A stretch of 64,000 nucleotides of DNA from Pseudoduganella namucuonensis (GCF_900116645.1 NZ_FPBO01000018.1:1-64000); one strand, 5' to 3'. Counted from the stretch's first letter, positions 31,906-41,878 are shown. The notes: a model not told the origin generated them from the sequence alone. Made by a program: numbers and translations.

Positions 31906-32574
31906 ATGATCGACAAGACATACGAATCGCTGGAACGCGCCGTCGCCGACGTGCACGACGGCGCCACCGTCATGATCGGCGGCTTCGGCAACGCGGGCAT
32001 GCCGTCGGCGCTGATCGACGCGCTGATCGCCCAGGGCGCGCGCGAGCTCACCATCGTCAACAACAACGCGGGCAACGGCGAGACCGGGCTGGCGGCGCTG
32101 CTGAAGGCCAAGCGGGTGCGCAAGATCATCTGCTCCTTCCCGCGCCAGGCCGATTCGCAGGTGTTCGACGCGCTGTACCGCGCCGGCGAGATCGAGCTGG
32201 AACTGACGCCGCAAGGCAACCTGGCCGAGCGCATCCGCGCCGCAGGCGCCGGCATCGGCGGCTTCTTCACGCCCACCGGCTACGGCACCCAGCTGGCCGA
32301 GGGCAAGGAGACGCGCCTGATCAACGGCCGCCACTACGTGCTGGAATCGCCCATCCACGCCGACTTCGCGCTGATCAAGGCGCTGCGCGGCGACCGCTGG
32401 GGCAACCTGGTGTACCGCAAGACGGCCCGCAATTTCGGCCCCATCATGGCCACGGCCGCCAAGATCACCATCGCCCAGGTGCAGAGCGTGGTGGCGCTGG
32501 GCGAACTCGATCCCGAGGTGATCGTCACCCCCGGCATCTTTGTGCAGCGTGTTGTTAAGGAGAGCTCCAAATGA
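31906..32574 (+). CDS. pcaI: 3-oxoadipate CoA-transferase subunit A
   Basis: A 222-residue alpha subunit of the family I CoA-transferases. The CoA-binding signature GGFGNAGMPSALIDAL is at about residues 25-40, and GGFFTPTGYGTQLAEGKE follows. With PcaJ it transfers CoA from succinyl-CoA to 3-oxoadipate in the last part of the protocatechuate/catechol pathway. The stop overlaps the pcaJ start by 4 bp, as expected for subunits made in equal amounts. First gene of the IclR-controlled operon. Confidence 0.93.
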   Translation: MIDKTYESLERAVADVHDGATVMIGGFGNAGMPSALIDALIAQGARELTIVNNNAGNGETGLAALLKAKRVRKIICSFPRQADSQVFDALYRAGEIELELTPQGNLAERIRAAGAGIGGFFTPTGYGTQLAEGKETRLINGRHYVLESPIHADFALIKALRGDRWGNLVYRKTARNFGPIMATAAKITIAQVQSVVALGELDPEVIVTPGIFVQRVVKESSK

Positions 32575-33212
32575 AACGATATACCCGCGATGAGATGGCC
32601 GCCTGCGTGGCCCGGGACATTCCCGAAGGCGCCTACGTGAACCTGGGCATCGGCCTGCCGACCAAGGTCGCCAACTACCTGCCGGCCGACCGCGAGGTGT
32701 TCCTGCACAGCGAGAACGGCCTGCTGGGCATGGGCCCGGCGCCCGCCGAGGGCGAGGAGGACGAGGACCTGATCAACGCCGGCAAGCAGCCGGTCACCCT
32801 GCTGACGGGCGGCGCCTACTTCCACCACGCCGACGCCTTCGCCATGATGCGCGGCGGCCACCTGGACGTGTGCGTGCTGGGCGCCTTCCAGGTGTCGGCC
32901 GGCGGCGACCTGGCCAACTGGCACACCGGCGCGCCGGACGCCATCCCCGCCGTGGGCGGCGCGATGGACCTGGCGATCGGCGCCAAGCAGGTGTTCGTGA
33001 TGATGGACCACCAGACCAAGACCGGCGAGAGCAAGATCGTGGCGCAATGCGCCTACCCGCTGACCGGCATCGGCTGCGTCAACCGCATCTACACCGACCT
33101 GGCGGTGCTGGACGTGACGCCGGCCGGCCTGGCCGTGCGCGAAATGGCCGCCGGCCTGACATTCGAAGAACTGCAGGCGGCCACCGGCGCGCCGCTGCTG
33201 CGCCCTCAATAA
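32571..33212 (+). CDS. pcaJ: 3-oxoadipate CoA-transferase subunit B
   Basis: A 213-residue beta subunit. The catalytic glutamate lies in the signature HSENGLLGMGP at about residue 51, and GGHLDVCVLGAFQVS, TKTGESKIV and TDLAVLDVTPAGL are typical of the family. The start ATG overlaps the pcaI stop, and a GGAG ribosome site lies within the end of pcaI. It completes the heterodimeric transferase and is followed by the thiolase gene 12 bp later. Confidence 0.93.
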   Translation: MKRYTRDEMAACVARDIPEGAYVNLGIGLPTKVANYLPADREVFLHSENGLLGMGPAPAEGEEDEDLINAGKQPVTLLTGGAYFHHADAFAMMRGGHLDVCVLGAFQVSAGGDLANWHTGAPDAIPAVGGAMDLAIGAKQVFVMMDHQTKTGESKIVAQCAYPLTGIGCVNRIYTDLAVLDVTPAGLAVREMAAGLTFEELQAATGAPLLRPQ

Positions 33213-33224
33213 GGAGAAGACTAA

Positions 33225-34427
<1,203 letters not shown>

Positions 34428-34457
34428 AGACTGGCGCGACGGTTCAGTGCAAACGGG

Positions 34458-34679
34458 TCAGTGCAGATACTGGCCCGTCTTTCGGTCCACAAAGCGCCTG
34501 TTTTGCACCGGCGAGGCCAGGTCTTGATCCAACCTGGCCTGCACCAGTTTTTGCCAGGCTGTGACCCAGCGGGACGCCACCACGCATTCTTCCGTCGTTC
34601 CGGCGCCCAGGGTGCGCTCGACTGCGATGCGTTGGCGTTTCAGTGCATAGAGGGCTTGTGCGAAGTTGTCCATCTGCAT
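34458..34679 (-). CDS. Small hypothetical protein
   Basis: A 73-residue frame, predicted largely helical, with QALYALKRQRIAVERTL at its start and ending RRFVDRKTGQYLH. No signal peptide or membrane segment and no family I recognise. The balanced composition and lack of a competing frame favour a real gene, but the ribosome site before ATG 34679 (or ATG 34673) is poor. It is convergent with pcaF and divergent from the Crp-like gene. Confidence 0.5.
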   Translation of the reverse strand: MQMDNFAQALYALKRQRIAVERTLGAGTTEECVVASRWVTAWQKLVQARLDQDLASPVQNRRFVDRKTGQYLH

Positions 34680-34777
34680 TATTCGTACGTAGTTGAAGGG
34701 GAATTTGTTACTGCTGTTACGTATTATGGGTGAAACGGTTCTTTCTGGATGTGCGGTAACTCACGTAGGAATGAGAT

Positions 34778-34792
34778 GACATCCCGTCATGT
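34778..34792. promoter_or_regulatory. Inverted repeat upstream of the Crp/Fnr gene
   Basis: ATGAC-ATCCC-GTCAT, a perfect 5-bp inverted repeat about 100 bp upstream of the Crp-like start, in an AT-rich 215-bp gap. It may be an operator for this gene; the rest of the gap shows nothing else definite. Confidence 0.35.
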
Positions 34793-34894
34793 TTTTGTAC
34801 TACAAGAGTTGCTCGTGCGCTCCGATACGGTCGAGTTCATTCAGGGTCTACAGTGGAGGCACTGAATCACACAAAAACGCCTCGGAGGTTTCAC

Positions 34895-35662
34895 ATGTAT
34901 AACGCCCAGTCCATCTCGTCGCCAACCACCGTCCGTCCAGCGGTGATGGCACAGCCCATCAGCATCACCGGCGCCCAGCAGAACGACCTGCTGCGCGTAT
35001 TGCCGCGCGGGGACCTGGAGCGTTTGTTCGAGCACCTGGAACTGGTGCAGCTCCCGGTCGGCAAGCACCTGTACGACTTCGGCGAGAAAATCGAATTCGC
35101 CTACTTCCCCACCAACGCCATCGTCTCGCTGCAATACATCAACGAGGACGGCGCCACCACCGAGATCGCCGTGGTCGGCCGCGAAGGCGTGCTGGGCGTG
35201 ACGATGTACCGCGGCGAGCAAGCCAGCAACACGGCGGTGGTCACCACGCCCGGCTACGGCTACCGCATGCGCACCGAGGCGCTGCGCGACGCCTTCGCCG
35301 AGGGCGGCATGATGGCCCAGCAGCTGATGCGCTACACCAGTTGCATGTTCGCCCAGCTGGCGCAGAACGTGGTCAGCAGCCGCCACAGCAGCATCGAGCA
35401 GAAGCTGTGCCGCTGGCTGCTGGAGCGCCTGGACCGCTCCTCGTGCGACGAACTGAAGGTGACGCAGGAATTGATCGCCAACCTGGTGGGCGTGCGCCGC
35501 GAAAGCATCACGGCCGCCGCCGGCAAGCTGCAGACGGACGGCATCATCCAATGCCGCCGCGGTGTGATCGCCGTGCTGGACCGCGAGGCGCTGGAAGAGG
35601 CCGCCGGGTCTTGCTACTTCGCCTCGCGCATGGCCGCGCCGGAGACGCTGGCCAGCCATTGA
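34895..35662 (+). CDS. Crp/Fnr-family transcriptional regulator
   Basis: A 255-residue regulator. ATG 34895 was chosen because GGAGG (34884-34888) lies six bases upstream; an earlier in-frame ATG at 34853 has none. The N-terminal cyclic-nucleotide-binding-like domain covers about residues 30-150 (HLYDFGEKIEFAYFPTNAIVSL). The C-terminal helix-turn-helix is at about 185-220 (TQELIANLVGVRRESITAA). The cysteine cluster of Fnr is absent, so oxygen sensing via an iron-sulfur cluster is not expected. The effector and targets are unknown. Confidence 0.85.
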   Translation: MYNAQSISSPTTVRPAVMAQPISITGAQQNDLLRVLPRGDLERLFEHLELVQLPVGKHLYDFGEKIEFAYFPTNAIVSLQYINEDGATTEIAVVGREGVLGVTMYRGEQASNTAVVTTPGYGYRMRTEALRDAFAEGGMMAQQLMRYTSCMFAQLAQNVVSSRHSSIEQKLCRWLLERLDRSSCDELKVTQELIANLVGVRRESITAAAGKLQTDGIIQCRRGVIAVLDREALEEAAGSCYFASRMAAPETLASH

Positions 35663-35755
35663 TGCGCCGGGCCACACATCCGAAATATTAACGGATTGTT
35701 TACAATATATTTAAATCAGGCGATACTTGCGCTCCCAAAATAAAGGAGACGCAAG

Positions 35756-37777
35756 ATGAAGGGAAGTTCTGGTTTCGGCGCAGTGGGCCTTGGGCTGGCA
35801 TTGGCCGCCCCGTGCTGGGCGCAAACCGTCAGCACCGTATCGCCGGACGGCAGCAACCGTGTGGAGATCAGCTTGAACGCCGGCGTGCCGCGGCTGCAGA
35901 TCAGCCGCCACCGGGAAACGCTGATCACCCCGTCGGAACTCGGCTTCCTCGTGTACAACCAACCCGCGTCGGCCCAGGCGCTCGGCGGCCTGACCCTCGC
36001 GGAGCAGTCCGGCGCGAGCGGCGTGGATGAATTCACCCTGCCGGTGGGGAAGACCAAGCACGTCAAGGCGCCTTACCGCGAATCGCGGCTGACCTTCAAC
36101 GTCAAGGATGGGCTGGTAAAGACCTTCACCATCGTTGTGCGCGCCTATAACGACGGCGTCGCGTTCCGCTATGTGCTGCCCGCGCAGCCGGGCGCCATCT
36201 CCATCCAGGACGAGGCCACCGAGTTCCGTTTCGCAGGCGACTACAACTGCCGGGGCCTGAACCAGGGTCGCTTCGAACACGCCTTCGAAGGCGAGCATGA
36301 CGCGGTCAAGGCCTCGCAGGTAAGGCCCTTCCATCTGTTCCAGGCCCCGTTCGTGTGCAAGACGGGCAAGGCCGCCTTCGCCATCGCCGAATCCGATCCG
36401 AAAATCTACCCGGGGGCCTACTTCTCCGGCCTGGGCGACGCGGGCCTTGGCCTCAAACTGGTGCTGACGCCACGCAAGGACAACGATCCCGAACTGCGCG
36501 CCAACACCGTGGCGGCGAAGATCGATCTGTCGCAGGGCGCGGAAACGCCCTGGCGCGTGGTCATGCTGGGCGACAGCGTCGGCAAGCTCACCGAATCGAA
36601 CCTGGTCAACGCCTTGGCCACGCCGTCGAAGCTGGCCGACACCAGCTGGATACAACCGGGGCTGTCGGCCTGGGACTGGTGGAACGGCACCCAGTTCGCC
36701 TTGCCGGCCCCGCACAACGCCGATGGCCAGCGCGCCGGGATGAACACCGCGACCTACAAGGCCTATGTGGACTTCGCCGCGGAGCTGGGTTTGAAATACA
36801 TCCTGATCGACGAAGGCTGGTCGGTCGGATCGGCGATCGAGCCGAACGACCAGGCCGACGTGACGCGCCCCAAGCCGGAGATGAACATGGCGGAGATCAT
36901 CCGCTACGCCTCGGCCAAGGGAGTGGGGGTATGGGTGTGGCTGCAGTGGCGGCAGCTGGAGCGGCAGATGGACCAGGCCCTCGCGGCCTATGAGCGCTGG
37001 GGGATCAAGGGGATCAAGGTCGACTTCATCAACCGCAACGACCAGGAGATCATGCCCTTCTACCATCGCCTGCTGACCAAGACGGCCGAGCACAAGTTGA
37101 TGGTGGACCTGCACGGCGCCTTCCCGCCGGCCGGGTTGACGCGCACCTATCCGCACTACATGACGCAGGAAGGCGTGCTCGGCGCGGAGAACAACAAGTG
37201 GAGCCGCCGAATCACGGCCAGGCACAACATCGCGCTGGCGTTCACGCGCGGGCTGCTGGGGCCGATGGATTACACGCCCGGCGGCTTCCGCCACGCGACG
37301 CCGGAACAGTTCCCGTCGAAGCAGCGCTTCATCGATCCCTATGTGATGACGACCCGCGGCGCGGCGCTGGCCATGTATGTCATCTTCGAGAGTCCGTTCC
37401 AGATGGTGTCCGACAGCCCCCTGGCGTACCGGAAGGCCGATGGCGGCTGGGAGGACGGTGTCGATTTCCTGAAGATGGTGCCGGCCTCGTGGGACGAGAT
37501 CCGCTTCATCCGGGGCGACCTGGACGACCACATCGTCCTGGCGCGCCGCTCGGGCGACACATGGTACGTCGGGGCGATGACGGACCAGGCGAAAAGCGTC
37601 ACCGTCCCGCTCGACTTCCTCGGCAGCGGGACCTACGAGGCGCGCACCTGGCAGGACGGCGCCAGCGTCTCGTCCCTGCGGACGGGTGAGCAGCGGGTGC
37701 GGCGCACCGGCCGGCTGCGCTTGACGATGGCTGCGAACGGCGGCGCCGTGGCGGTGATCAGGCCGGCCGCGAAGTAG
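35756..37777 (+). CDS. GH97 family glycoside hydrolase (alpha-glycosidase)
   Basis: A 673-residue exported enzyme with a signal peptide (ending PCWAQ). The N-terminal beta-supersandwich (to about 280) precedes the barrel with SAWDWWNGTQFALP, YILIDEGWS, IKGIKVDFINRND and VDLHGAFPPAG, all GH97 marks. The aspartate in KVDF matches the nucleophile of retaining members (alpha-galactosidase type), whereas inverting alpha-glucosidases use glutamates elsewhere; a retaining alpha-galactosidase is therefore the better guess. GGAG precedes ATG 35756. It stands alone between the Crp-like gene and a permease, away from the pectin cluster. Confidence 0.87.
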   Translation: MKGSSGFGAVGLGLALAAPCWAQTVSTVSPDGSNRVEISLNAGVPRLQISRHRETLITPSELGFLVYNQPASAQALGGLTLAEQSGASGVDEFTLPVGKTKHVKAPYRESRLTFNVKDGLVKTFTIVVRAYNDGVAFRYVLPAQPGAISIQDEATEFRFAGDYNCRGLNQGRFEHAFEGEHDAVKASQVRPFHLFQAPFVCKTGKAAFAIAESDPKIYPGAYFSGLGDAGLGLKLVLTPRKDNDPELRANTVAAKIDLSQGAETPWRVVMLGDSVGKLTESNLVNALATPSKLADTSWIQPGLSAWDWWNGTQFALPAPHNADGQRAGMNTATYKAYVDFAAELGLKYILIDEGWSVGSAIEPNDQADVTRPKPEMNMAEIIRYASAKGVGVWVWLQWRQLERQMDQALAAYERWGIKGIKVDFINRNDQEIMPFYHRLLTKTAEHKLMVDLHGAFPPAGLTRTYPHYMTQEGVLGAENNKWSRRITARHNIALAFTRGLLGPMDYTPGGFRHATPEQFPSKQRFIDPYVMTTRGAALAMYVIFESPFQMVSDSPLAYRKADGGWEDGVDFLKMVPASWDEIRFIRGDLDDHIVLARRSGDTWYVGAMTDQAKSVTVPLDFLGSGTYEARTWQDGASVSSLRTGEQRVRRTGRLRLTMAANGGAVAVIRPAAK

Positions 37778-37797
37778 GCCGCGGCGGCGATCCCGCC

Positions 37798-39198
37798 TTA
37801 GGCGGCGGCCACGTGCAGCAGCGACCGCTGCCGCGCGTAGCCGAAGTACACCACCAGTCCAATCACCAGCCAGATACCGAACGCGATCCACGTGAACAAG
37901 GTCAGGAAGGACATCAGCACCACGCACATGATCACGGCCAGCGCCGGGACCACCGGCACGCCCGGGCAGCGGAACGCGCGGTGCAGGTCCGGACGCTTTT
38001 TGCGCAGGATGATGACGGCCACCGACACCAGGCTGAACGCGGCCAGCGTGCCGATGTTGATCAGCTCGGTCAGCACGTTCAGCGGCACCAGCGCGGCGAT
38101 CAGGCCGAACAGCAGGCCCACCACCCAGGTGGCGAAGAACGGCGTGTGGTGCTTGGGATGGATGGCGGACAGTTTCTTCGGCAGCAGGCCGTCGCGCGAC
38201 ATGGCGAAGATGATGCGGGTCTGGCCGTAGGCCATCACCAGGATCACGGTGGTCATGCCCAGGATCGCGCCCAGATCGACGAAGCCGGCCACCCAGTTCT
38301 CGCCCGCGTACTTCAGCGCCAGCGACACCGGATGGTCCACACCCAGGAATTCCTTGTAAGGCACGATGCCGGTCATGATGGCCGAGACGATCACGTACAG
38401 CACGGCGCAGGCGGCCAACGAACCGATGATGCCGATCGGCAGGTCGCGCTCGGGGCGCTTGACTTCCTCGGCGGCCGAGGTCACCGCGTCGAAGCCGATG
38501 AAGGCGAAGAACACCAGCGCGGCGGCGCTCATGATGCCGGTCACGCCGAACGGCGCGTAGGGCTGCCAGTTCTCCGGCTTGACGTGGCCGGCGCCGACCG
38601 CGATGAACAGCAGCACGACGCCGATCTTGATGGCGACCATCACGTTGTTGACGCGCGCCGATTCGCGCACGCCCAGCGACAGCATGGCCGTCAGCGCCAG
38701 CATGATCAGCAGCGCGGGCAGGTTGAACCAGGTGGCGACGCCGGGCAGCGCGCCGGGCGCGGCGGTCAGTTCCACCGGCAGCTTGAGGCCGAAGCCGGCC
38801 ATCAGCGACTGAAAATAGCCGGACCAGCCGACCGACACGGCGGACGTGGCCAGGCCATATTCGAGCAGCAGGTCCCAGCCTATCATCCACGCGACCAGTT
38901 CGCCCAGGGTGGCGTAGCTGTAGGTGTAGATGGAGCCGGCGACCGGCACGGAGGAGGCGAATTCGGCGTAGCAGAGGGCGGCGAAGCCGCAGGCGATGGC
39001 GGCGACGATGAAGGAGATGGTCAAGGCCGGGCCGGCGGTGAGGGCGCCGGTGCCGGTGAGGACGAAGATGCCGGTGCCGACGATGGCCCCTATGCCCATC
39101 AATATAAGGTCGAATGGGCCCAGCACTTTCGATAGTCCGCCGGGCGCTTTGCTGGCGGCCACCATGTCGTCGAGGTTCTTCGTTCTGAAAATACTCAC
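37798..39198 (-). CDS. APC-family amino acid permease
   Basis: A 466-residue inner-membrane transporter with about 12 hydrophobic segments. The first helix carries the substrate-binding GIGAIVGTGIFVLTG motif of APC transporters and the following helices contain ALCYAEFASSVPVAGSIYTY, close to the cationic amino-acid (YfnA/CAT) subgroup. The GTG start at 39198 has GGAGA six bases upstream. It is convergent with the GH97 gene, 20 bp apart. The substrate cannot be fixed from sequence. Confidence 0.9.
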   Translation of the reverse strand: MSIFRTKNLDDMVAASKAPGGLSKVLGPFDLILMGIGAIVGTGIFVLTGTGALTAGPALTISFIVAAIACGFAALCYAEFASSVPVAGSIYTYSYATLGELVAWMIGWDLLLEYGLATSAVSVGWSGYFQSLMAGFGLKLPVELTAAPGALPGVATWFNLPALLIMLALTAMLSLGVRESARVNNVMVAIKIGVVLLFIAVGAGHVKPENWQPYAPFGVTGIMSAAALVFFAFIGFDAVTSAAEEVKRPERDLPIGIIGSLAACAVLYVIVSAIMTGIVPYKEFLGVDHPVSLALKYAGENWVAGFVDLGAILGMTTVILVMAYGQTRIIFAMSRDGLLPKKLSAIHPKHHTPFFATWVVGLLFGLIAALVPLNVLTELINIGTLAAFSLVSVAVIILRKKRPDLHRAFRCPGVPVVPALAVIMCVVLMSFLTLFTWIAFGIWLVIGLVVYFGYARQRSLLHVAAA

Positions 39199-39451
39199 TG
39201 TTATTCTCCGTCTGTTTTGTTTTTGGCGTCAGGTTTCACCGCGTTTGCCGGCGCCCGGGTGGGGCTTGGCGGAGCGGTGCCGCATACTAGCACAAGGCCC
39301 CACCCGAATGTCACTCTGGCAAGCACCCCACCGCGCCCATGCGGCCCAGTTATAACAAGACGAAATGTGGCATATCGGAAATTAAAATTGGCTGAATCAC
39401 AGTGCGCTTGTTAATCTGTATTGCATCGCAACATACTTTAAGGAGCCCACC

Positions 39452-39535
39452 ATGCAAACGATCCTGCACAGCCTGCCGTACCTGATGGTCGCCGTCGCCT
39501 TCGCCCTGCGCGCCTACGCCGCCGCCCGCGGCTAA
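39452..39535 (+). CDS. 27-residue hydrophobic small protein
   Basis: ATG 39452 with AAGGAG nine bases upstream opens 27 codons ending in TAA. The product starts MQTILHSLPYLM and has a single hydrophobic stretch (YLMVAVAFALRAYA) with two arginines after it, as in small membrane-associated proteins. An intrinsic terminator begins 34 bp after the stop, so this is a self-contained short transcription unit in the 487-bp gap between the permease gene and the toxin relic. The transcript could instead act as a small RNA. No family recognised. Confidence 0.5.
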   Translation: MQTILHSLPYLMVAVAFALRAYAAARG

Positions 39536-39568
39536 CGCTTGTCGCGGCGCGACAGCGTCTGGAAATCC

Positions 39569-39593
39569 AAGCCCCTTGATAGGGGCTTTTTCT
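39569..39593 (+). terminator. Rho-independent terminator of the small-protein unit
   Basis: AAGCCCCT-TGAT-AGGGGCTT (8-bp perfect stem, 4-base loop) followed directly by a T-rich run. A textbook intrinsic terminator for plus-strand transcription. Confidence 0.85.
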
Positions 39594-39666
39594 ATGGCGC
39601 TTTGCTTTTCGTCACCCGCGCTGCCTTGCGGCGGTTGTAGCCTGATTCTCTCGCCGGCGACGCGGC

Positions 39667-39686
39667 TTGTATAAAATTTGATACAA
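39667..39686. promoter_or_regulatory. Operator overlapping the start of the toxin relic
   Basis: TTGTAT (39667-39672) and ATACAA (39681-39686) form a 20-bp palindrome with one mismatched pair in the whole 10-bp arm. It ends on the first base of the toxin ATG. Autorepressing antitoxins bind sites of this kind; the site appears intact although the genes do not. Confidence 0.55.
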
Positions 39687-39940
39687 TGGGCGAAGAAAAA
39701 GAGATACGTTGGGTGGGAACCGCATACAGCGACTTGCTTGCGCTTCCATATGGGCCTCGTAACCGGATCATATACATAGCGAAGTTTGAGGAAGCTGTAT
39801 ACGTATTGCATTGCTTTCAGAAGAAGTCCCTTGCCACCGCCAAGGAAGATAAAGACATCGCGGTCTGCCGCTACCGCGCCGTTGTGCATGCGAGGAGGGT
39901 TGCCAAGTCAAGAAGATCGACGTTGAGATTGCGCATGTAA
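39686..39940 (+). pseudogene. Decayed Gp49-like (HigB/RelE-superfamily) toxin
   Basis: An 84-residue frame that starts like Gp49-type toxins (IRWVGTAYSDLLALP) and has their late strand (IYIAKFEEAVYVLHCFQKK, then ATAKEDKDIAV). About 35-40 residues between these blocks, which normally form the middle sheet and the conserved basic patch, are missing. The end (RRVAKSRRSTLRLRM) arises from a frameshift into what should be the antitoxin start. No ribosome site precedes the ATG. The product is unlikely to be an active mRNA interferase. Confidence 0.6.
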
Positions 39941-40266
39941 CTCCGCCCGGGGCCAATCTGTTTGCCGAACTGGGTTTCACGCCAGAGGAGGCGCGGCAAT
40001 ATCATGAGGAGGCCCGTCTACATATCAAGCAGGCGCTGGCGCTCAAGGAACAGCTCATGGCAGAGTTGGTGCTGTGGATGGAGGAGCACAAGCTCAAACA
40101 GGCGGAAGCGGCTCACATCCTCCATGTGACGCGCCCGCGGGTTTCCGATGTCGTCAACAAGAAAACCGCCAAATTCACGATCGATTCCTTGGTGGAGATG
40201 CTGGCACGGGCCGGCAAGTCGGTAAGCCTCGAGGTCCGGAATCACATCACGGCAAAGTCAGGATGA
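39905..40266 (+). pseudogene. Frameshifted HigA-type XRE antitoxin
   Basis: Protein-like sequence KKIDVEIAHVTPPGANLF, ELGFTPEEARQYHEEA and the XRE helix-turn-helix LKQAEAAHILHVTRPRVSDVV to TAKFTIDSLVEML matches the antitoxin partner of Gp49 toxins. The expected N-terminal AKS lies in the toxin frame at about 39902-39910 and the rest one frame later, so one base appears lost near 39910. No ATG, GTG or TTG opens the long frame. ATG 40057 could still start a 69-residue protein holding the whole helix-turn-helix. Its end overlaps the next, convergent gene by 20 bp. Confidence 0.65.
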
Positions 40267-40654
40267 CCTTGACCGTGTCGTCCACGGCCGACTTGTCGAT
40301 GTAGCCGATGGCTTTCGGGTCGTCGGCGACGGCCTTCTTCACTTCCGCATTGGACTTGAATTCCTTGGGCGGCGTGGCCTTGCCGGTGAACACCAGCTTG
40401 GACCAGATCGCCTTCACCTGCGACGGGTCCTTGTCGGCCACCTTCTGGTAGAACTCGTTGCGGATGGTCGAGCCCTCGGCCTGGTCGATCGGCGTGAACA
40501 TGCTCGATTTGCCGAGGAAGAATTGCGACGCCTGCTCGGAGAACATGCGCGTGGCCGGGTTCTTGGGGCTGACGATGACCACCGTCTCCGCGAGCGCGGG
40601 CGGGGCCGCGCCGAACGCGGCGGCGAACATCAGAAGGCCGAATCTGCTTTTCAT
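40247..40654 (-). CDS. Small PstS-like phosphate-binding-family periplasmic protein
   Basis: A 135-residue exported protein (signal peptide ending PALAE). It begins VVIVSPKNPATRMFSEQASQFFLGK and ends KAIGYIDKSAVDDTVKVIL, resembling one lobe of PstS-type binding proteins; full PstS proteins are more than twice as long. Such short versions are common in these bacteria as stand-alone proteins. It ends nine bases before the start side of the downstream porin gene region, i.e. it follows the porin gene by 9 bp on the minus strand, so both are one operon, perhaps for anion uptake. Phosphate binding itself is uncertain. Confidence 0.75.
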   Translation of the reverse strand: MKSRFGLLMFAAAFGAAPPALAETVVIVSPKNPATRMFSEQASQFFLGKSSMFTPIDQAEGSTIRNEFYQKVADKDPSQVKAIWSKLVFTGKATPPKEFKSNAEVKKAVADDPKAIGYIDKSAVDDTVKVILTLP

Positions 40655-40663
40655 GGCGGTTCC

Positions 40664-41878
40664 CTAGAAGACGAAATCCACGCCCGCCGCGACCACGGTC
40701 AGCGAGTCCCGCCGGCCGGCGGCGGGCGGGAAGATCAGCGAGCCGGACTTGCGTTTCGGGTTGACGCGGTCGACCTGCACCTTCAAGGCCAGGGACTGCG
40801 CGAAGTCCCAGCGCACGCCGATCAGCTTGGTCGACTGCCGCGCCCCCAGCAACAAGTTGTCGACGGCCGCCGCCAGTTGCGGCGCCCTGGCCAGCGCGGC
40901 CGGCACCCGCACGATCGAACCCTTGCCGTCCAGCGCGGCGTGCGCGGCGTAGGGCAGCACCTTGCCGAAGCGGTAGCCGGCCATCACGTACCAGGAATCG
41001 CTGTCGGACGCGTACACCGGTTCCTGCGCGCGGCGCTGCGCGTACTCGGTCTGCAGCACGACGTTGTTCCAGTCCATGTTCAGGCCCAGGGACGTGAAGT
41101 TGATGTGTTTTTCCTCCAGCGCGATGTCGCGCCCCAGTTGCGCGAAGCCGGACTGTGTCAGCACGTTGACCAGCGAGTTCACCGGCACCACCTCGTCGCT
41201 GTCGAGCTTGGCGCGCAGGTGGCCGAGGCGGACCGTGAACGGGCCGTGCTCGGCCGAGGCCGCGAAGCCGTAGGCCGGCGCGCGGTACTTGGCGGTCAGC
41301 CCGCCGCCGGTGGGCAAGAACAGCTTGCCGCTGCTGACGCCGACAAAACCCTGCACCGTGACGTTGGTGTCGCCGAAGGCGTGCTGCCAGTTCGCGTCCG
41401 CGCCGTCCAGGTTTTCGATCGGCTCCTGGCCGTACATCTCGATAGGCGGCCGCATCATGGTGTTGGCGTAGCCGACGTTCTGGTAATCCGAAATCGTGAA
41501 CGCGGGCAGCACCATGCGGCCCACGCGCACGCTGAGCTCATCGCTGAGCTTGGCCTTGACGAAGGCCCAGGTGAGGTCGGTGGTGAATTGCGGGCTGGTG
41601 TTCTTGCGCGTGAGCACCTGCGCGGTGGCCGAGAACATGTCGTTGAACTTGTAGGTGGCTTGCAGGCCCAGGTTGCTGTCCAGCCCGATGCGCGGCGAGT
41701 CCTTGACGCCGACCGCCTGGTTGTAGCGGGCGAACTGCACGTCGTCGGCATCGCTCTGCGCCACGCCCAGCGTGCCGAAGCCGCCGATGCTGAGGTTGCC
41801 GCTGTCCAGCGCGCCGGCGTGGGCTTGCGCCAGGCCGAGGGCGGCCAGGATGGATGCTGCCATGAGGTGCTTTTTCAT
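40664..41878 (-). CDS. Outer-membrane porin-like protein
   Basis: A 404-residue beta-barrel protein with a signal peptide (ending AQAHAG). It starts GNLSIGGFGTLGVAQSD, contains alternating amphipathic strands (TAQVLTRKN, FVKAKLSDELSVRVGRM, WYVMAGYRFGKVLPY) and ends in VVAAGVDFVF with the terminal phenylalanine used for barrel assembly. It is similar in style to the trimeric general or anion porins of betaproteobacteria. The PstS-like gene follows 9 bp downstream. The substrate is unknown. Confidence 0.82.
   Translation of the reverse strand: MKKHLMAASILAALGLAQAHAGALDSGNLSIGGFGTLGVAQSDADDVQFARYNQAVGVKDSPRIGLDSNLGLQATYKFNDMFSATAQVLTRKNTSPQFTTDLTWAFVKAKLSDELSVRVGRMVLPAFTISDYQNVGYANTMMRPPIEMYGQEPIENLDGADANWQHAFGDTNVTVQGFVGVSSGKLFLPTGGGLTAKYRAPAYGFAASAEHGPFTVRLGHLRAKLDSDEVVPVNSLVNVLTQSGFAQLGRDIALEEKHINFTSLGLNMDWNNVVLQTEYAQRRAQEPVYASDSDSWYVMAGYRFGKVLPYAAHAALDGKGSIVRVPAALARAPQLAAAVDNLLLGARQSTKLIGVRWDFAQSLALKVQVDRVNPKRKSGSLIFPPAAGRRDSLTVVAAGVDFVF

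Noticed and set aside
35711..38890. A long minus-strand open frame across the GH97 and permease genes
   Set aside because: It is antisense to GH97 and in a wrong frame of the permease; its composition is a shadow pattern with no recognisable domain.
39541..39553. GTCGC-GGC-GCGAC mini-hairpin before the terminator
   Set aside because: Only five base pairs in GC-rich DNA; expected by chance.
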